Below, piece by piece: positions 5,420 through 5,528 of a stretch of DNA of 5,528 nucleotides. Where the stretch lies: positions 1 through 5,528 of the forward strand of contig CAYOAF010000037.1 in assembly GCA_964401855.1 (NCBI GenBank), read 5' to 3'. A program made the translations under genes and the position numbers. Below the pieces are notes generated by a model. That model worked only from the letters and a program-made list of their open reading frames with translations, did not search any database and was not told the origin of the DNA. Numbering within the stretch: position 1 is the stretch's first letter; each line of letters begins with the position of its first letter. This DNA is from CAJWBT01 sp964401855. GTDB lineage: Bacteria > Chloroflexota > Dehalococcoidia > Lucifugimonadales > UBA3495.

Positions 5420-5528
5420 TCATTGAGTCGCGGCACCAGCTAGTAGGAGTTGAGGGTACCACGACGCCTCGAACTCTGCTGGTGGTATGTATCCCAAAGC
5501 CCCGAACAGCCTGCGGTTGTTGAACCAG
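5420..5528 (-). CDS. IS3-family transposase (OrfB), C-terminal 35 codons
   Basis: Read inward from the right edge, the frame gives WFNNRRLFGALGYIPPAEFE, then ASWYPQLLLAGAATQ and a TGA at 5420-5422. This is the hallmark end of IS3-family OrfB, the DDE (rve) integrase that cuts and joins element ends, whose family pattern is W-Y/F-N-N-x-R-x-H-x-x-L-G-Y-x-P-P-x-E. Here the usual His after RRL is Phe, a small departure seen in a region that is otherwise canonical. The catalytic Asp and Glu residues lie upstream, outside the window, so activity cannot be judged. The stop is 4 bases before the terminal inverted repeat. Confidence 0.88.
   Translation of the reverse strand, partial: WFNNRRLFGALGYIPPAEFEASWYPQLLLAGAATQ

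Larger units (their letters stand above)
5389..5528 (-). mobile_element. Right end of an IS3-family insertion sequence (partial)
   Basis: The element enters from the right edge on the minus strand. It shows the end of the transposase gene (5420-5528) and then a terminal repeat at 5389-5416 starting TGAACTGCCCCGGGTTTG, of the TGAAC-x-GCCCCGGGTTT type found at the ends of many IS3-family elements. The boundary on the left is therefore about 5389. Transposase stop and repeat are only a few bases apart, as is usual in this family. The other end and any target duplication lie outside the window. Confidence 0.8.

Noticed and set aside
5221..5436. 71-codon minus-strand frame across the IS boundary
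   Set aside because: It spans the IS terminal repeat and overlaps the true transposase frame on the same strand; Ser/Arg-rich with no motif.

Overview
The window looks like a piece of a moderately GC-rich, free-living bacterial genome with low gene density and visible decay. I cannot name the organism. A RhmD-type enolase-superfamily sugar-acid dehydratase, a YfcE-like phosphoesterase and small orphan membrane proteins would suit an environmental lineage such as Chloroflexota, but that is only a guess. Nothing in the window resembles a defence system, phage module, CRISPR array or RNA gene.

Layout, left to right. A GIY-YIG nuclease-domain protein lies on the minus strand (242-523). Divergent from it is a 29-residue single-pass membrane peptide with a good ribosome-binding site (638-727). 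About 520 bases without a convincing gene follow. Next come three plus-strand genes: a YfcE/MJ0936-type metallophosphoesterase (1254-1817) with an altered metal motif, a textbook YajQ (2012-2497), and an L-rhamnonate-dehydratase-like enolase-superfamily gene (2809-4015). The last is split by a one-base frameshift and has Asn where the first metal-ligand Asp is expected. Its 3' end runs antisense into the start of a lipoprotein gene on the minus strand (3977-4127), as if two loci were joined there. After roughly 600 gene-poor bases comes an 87-residue unknown membrane protein on the minus strand (4747-5010).

The right edge carries the clearest mobile-element signal. The last 35 codons of an IS3-family transposase (minus strand, 5420-5528) are followed by an IS3-like terminal inverted repeat (5389-5416). 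This insertion cuts into a plus-strand reading frame (5225-5388) that resembles the C-terminal tail of a Gfo/Idh/MocA oxidoreductase.

The genes do not form one pathway. The dehydratase and the oxidoreductase-like remnant would both fit sugar-acid catabolism. The frameshift, the truncations and the IS end suggest the right half is a rearranged accessory region. Assembly error remains an alternative for the frameshift and for the enolase/lipoprotein junction.
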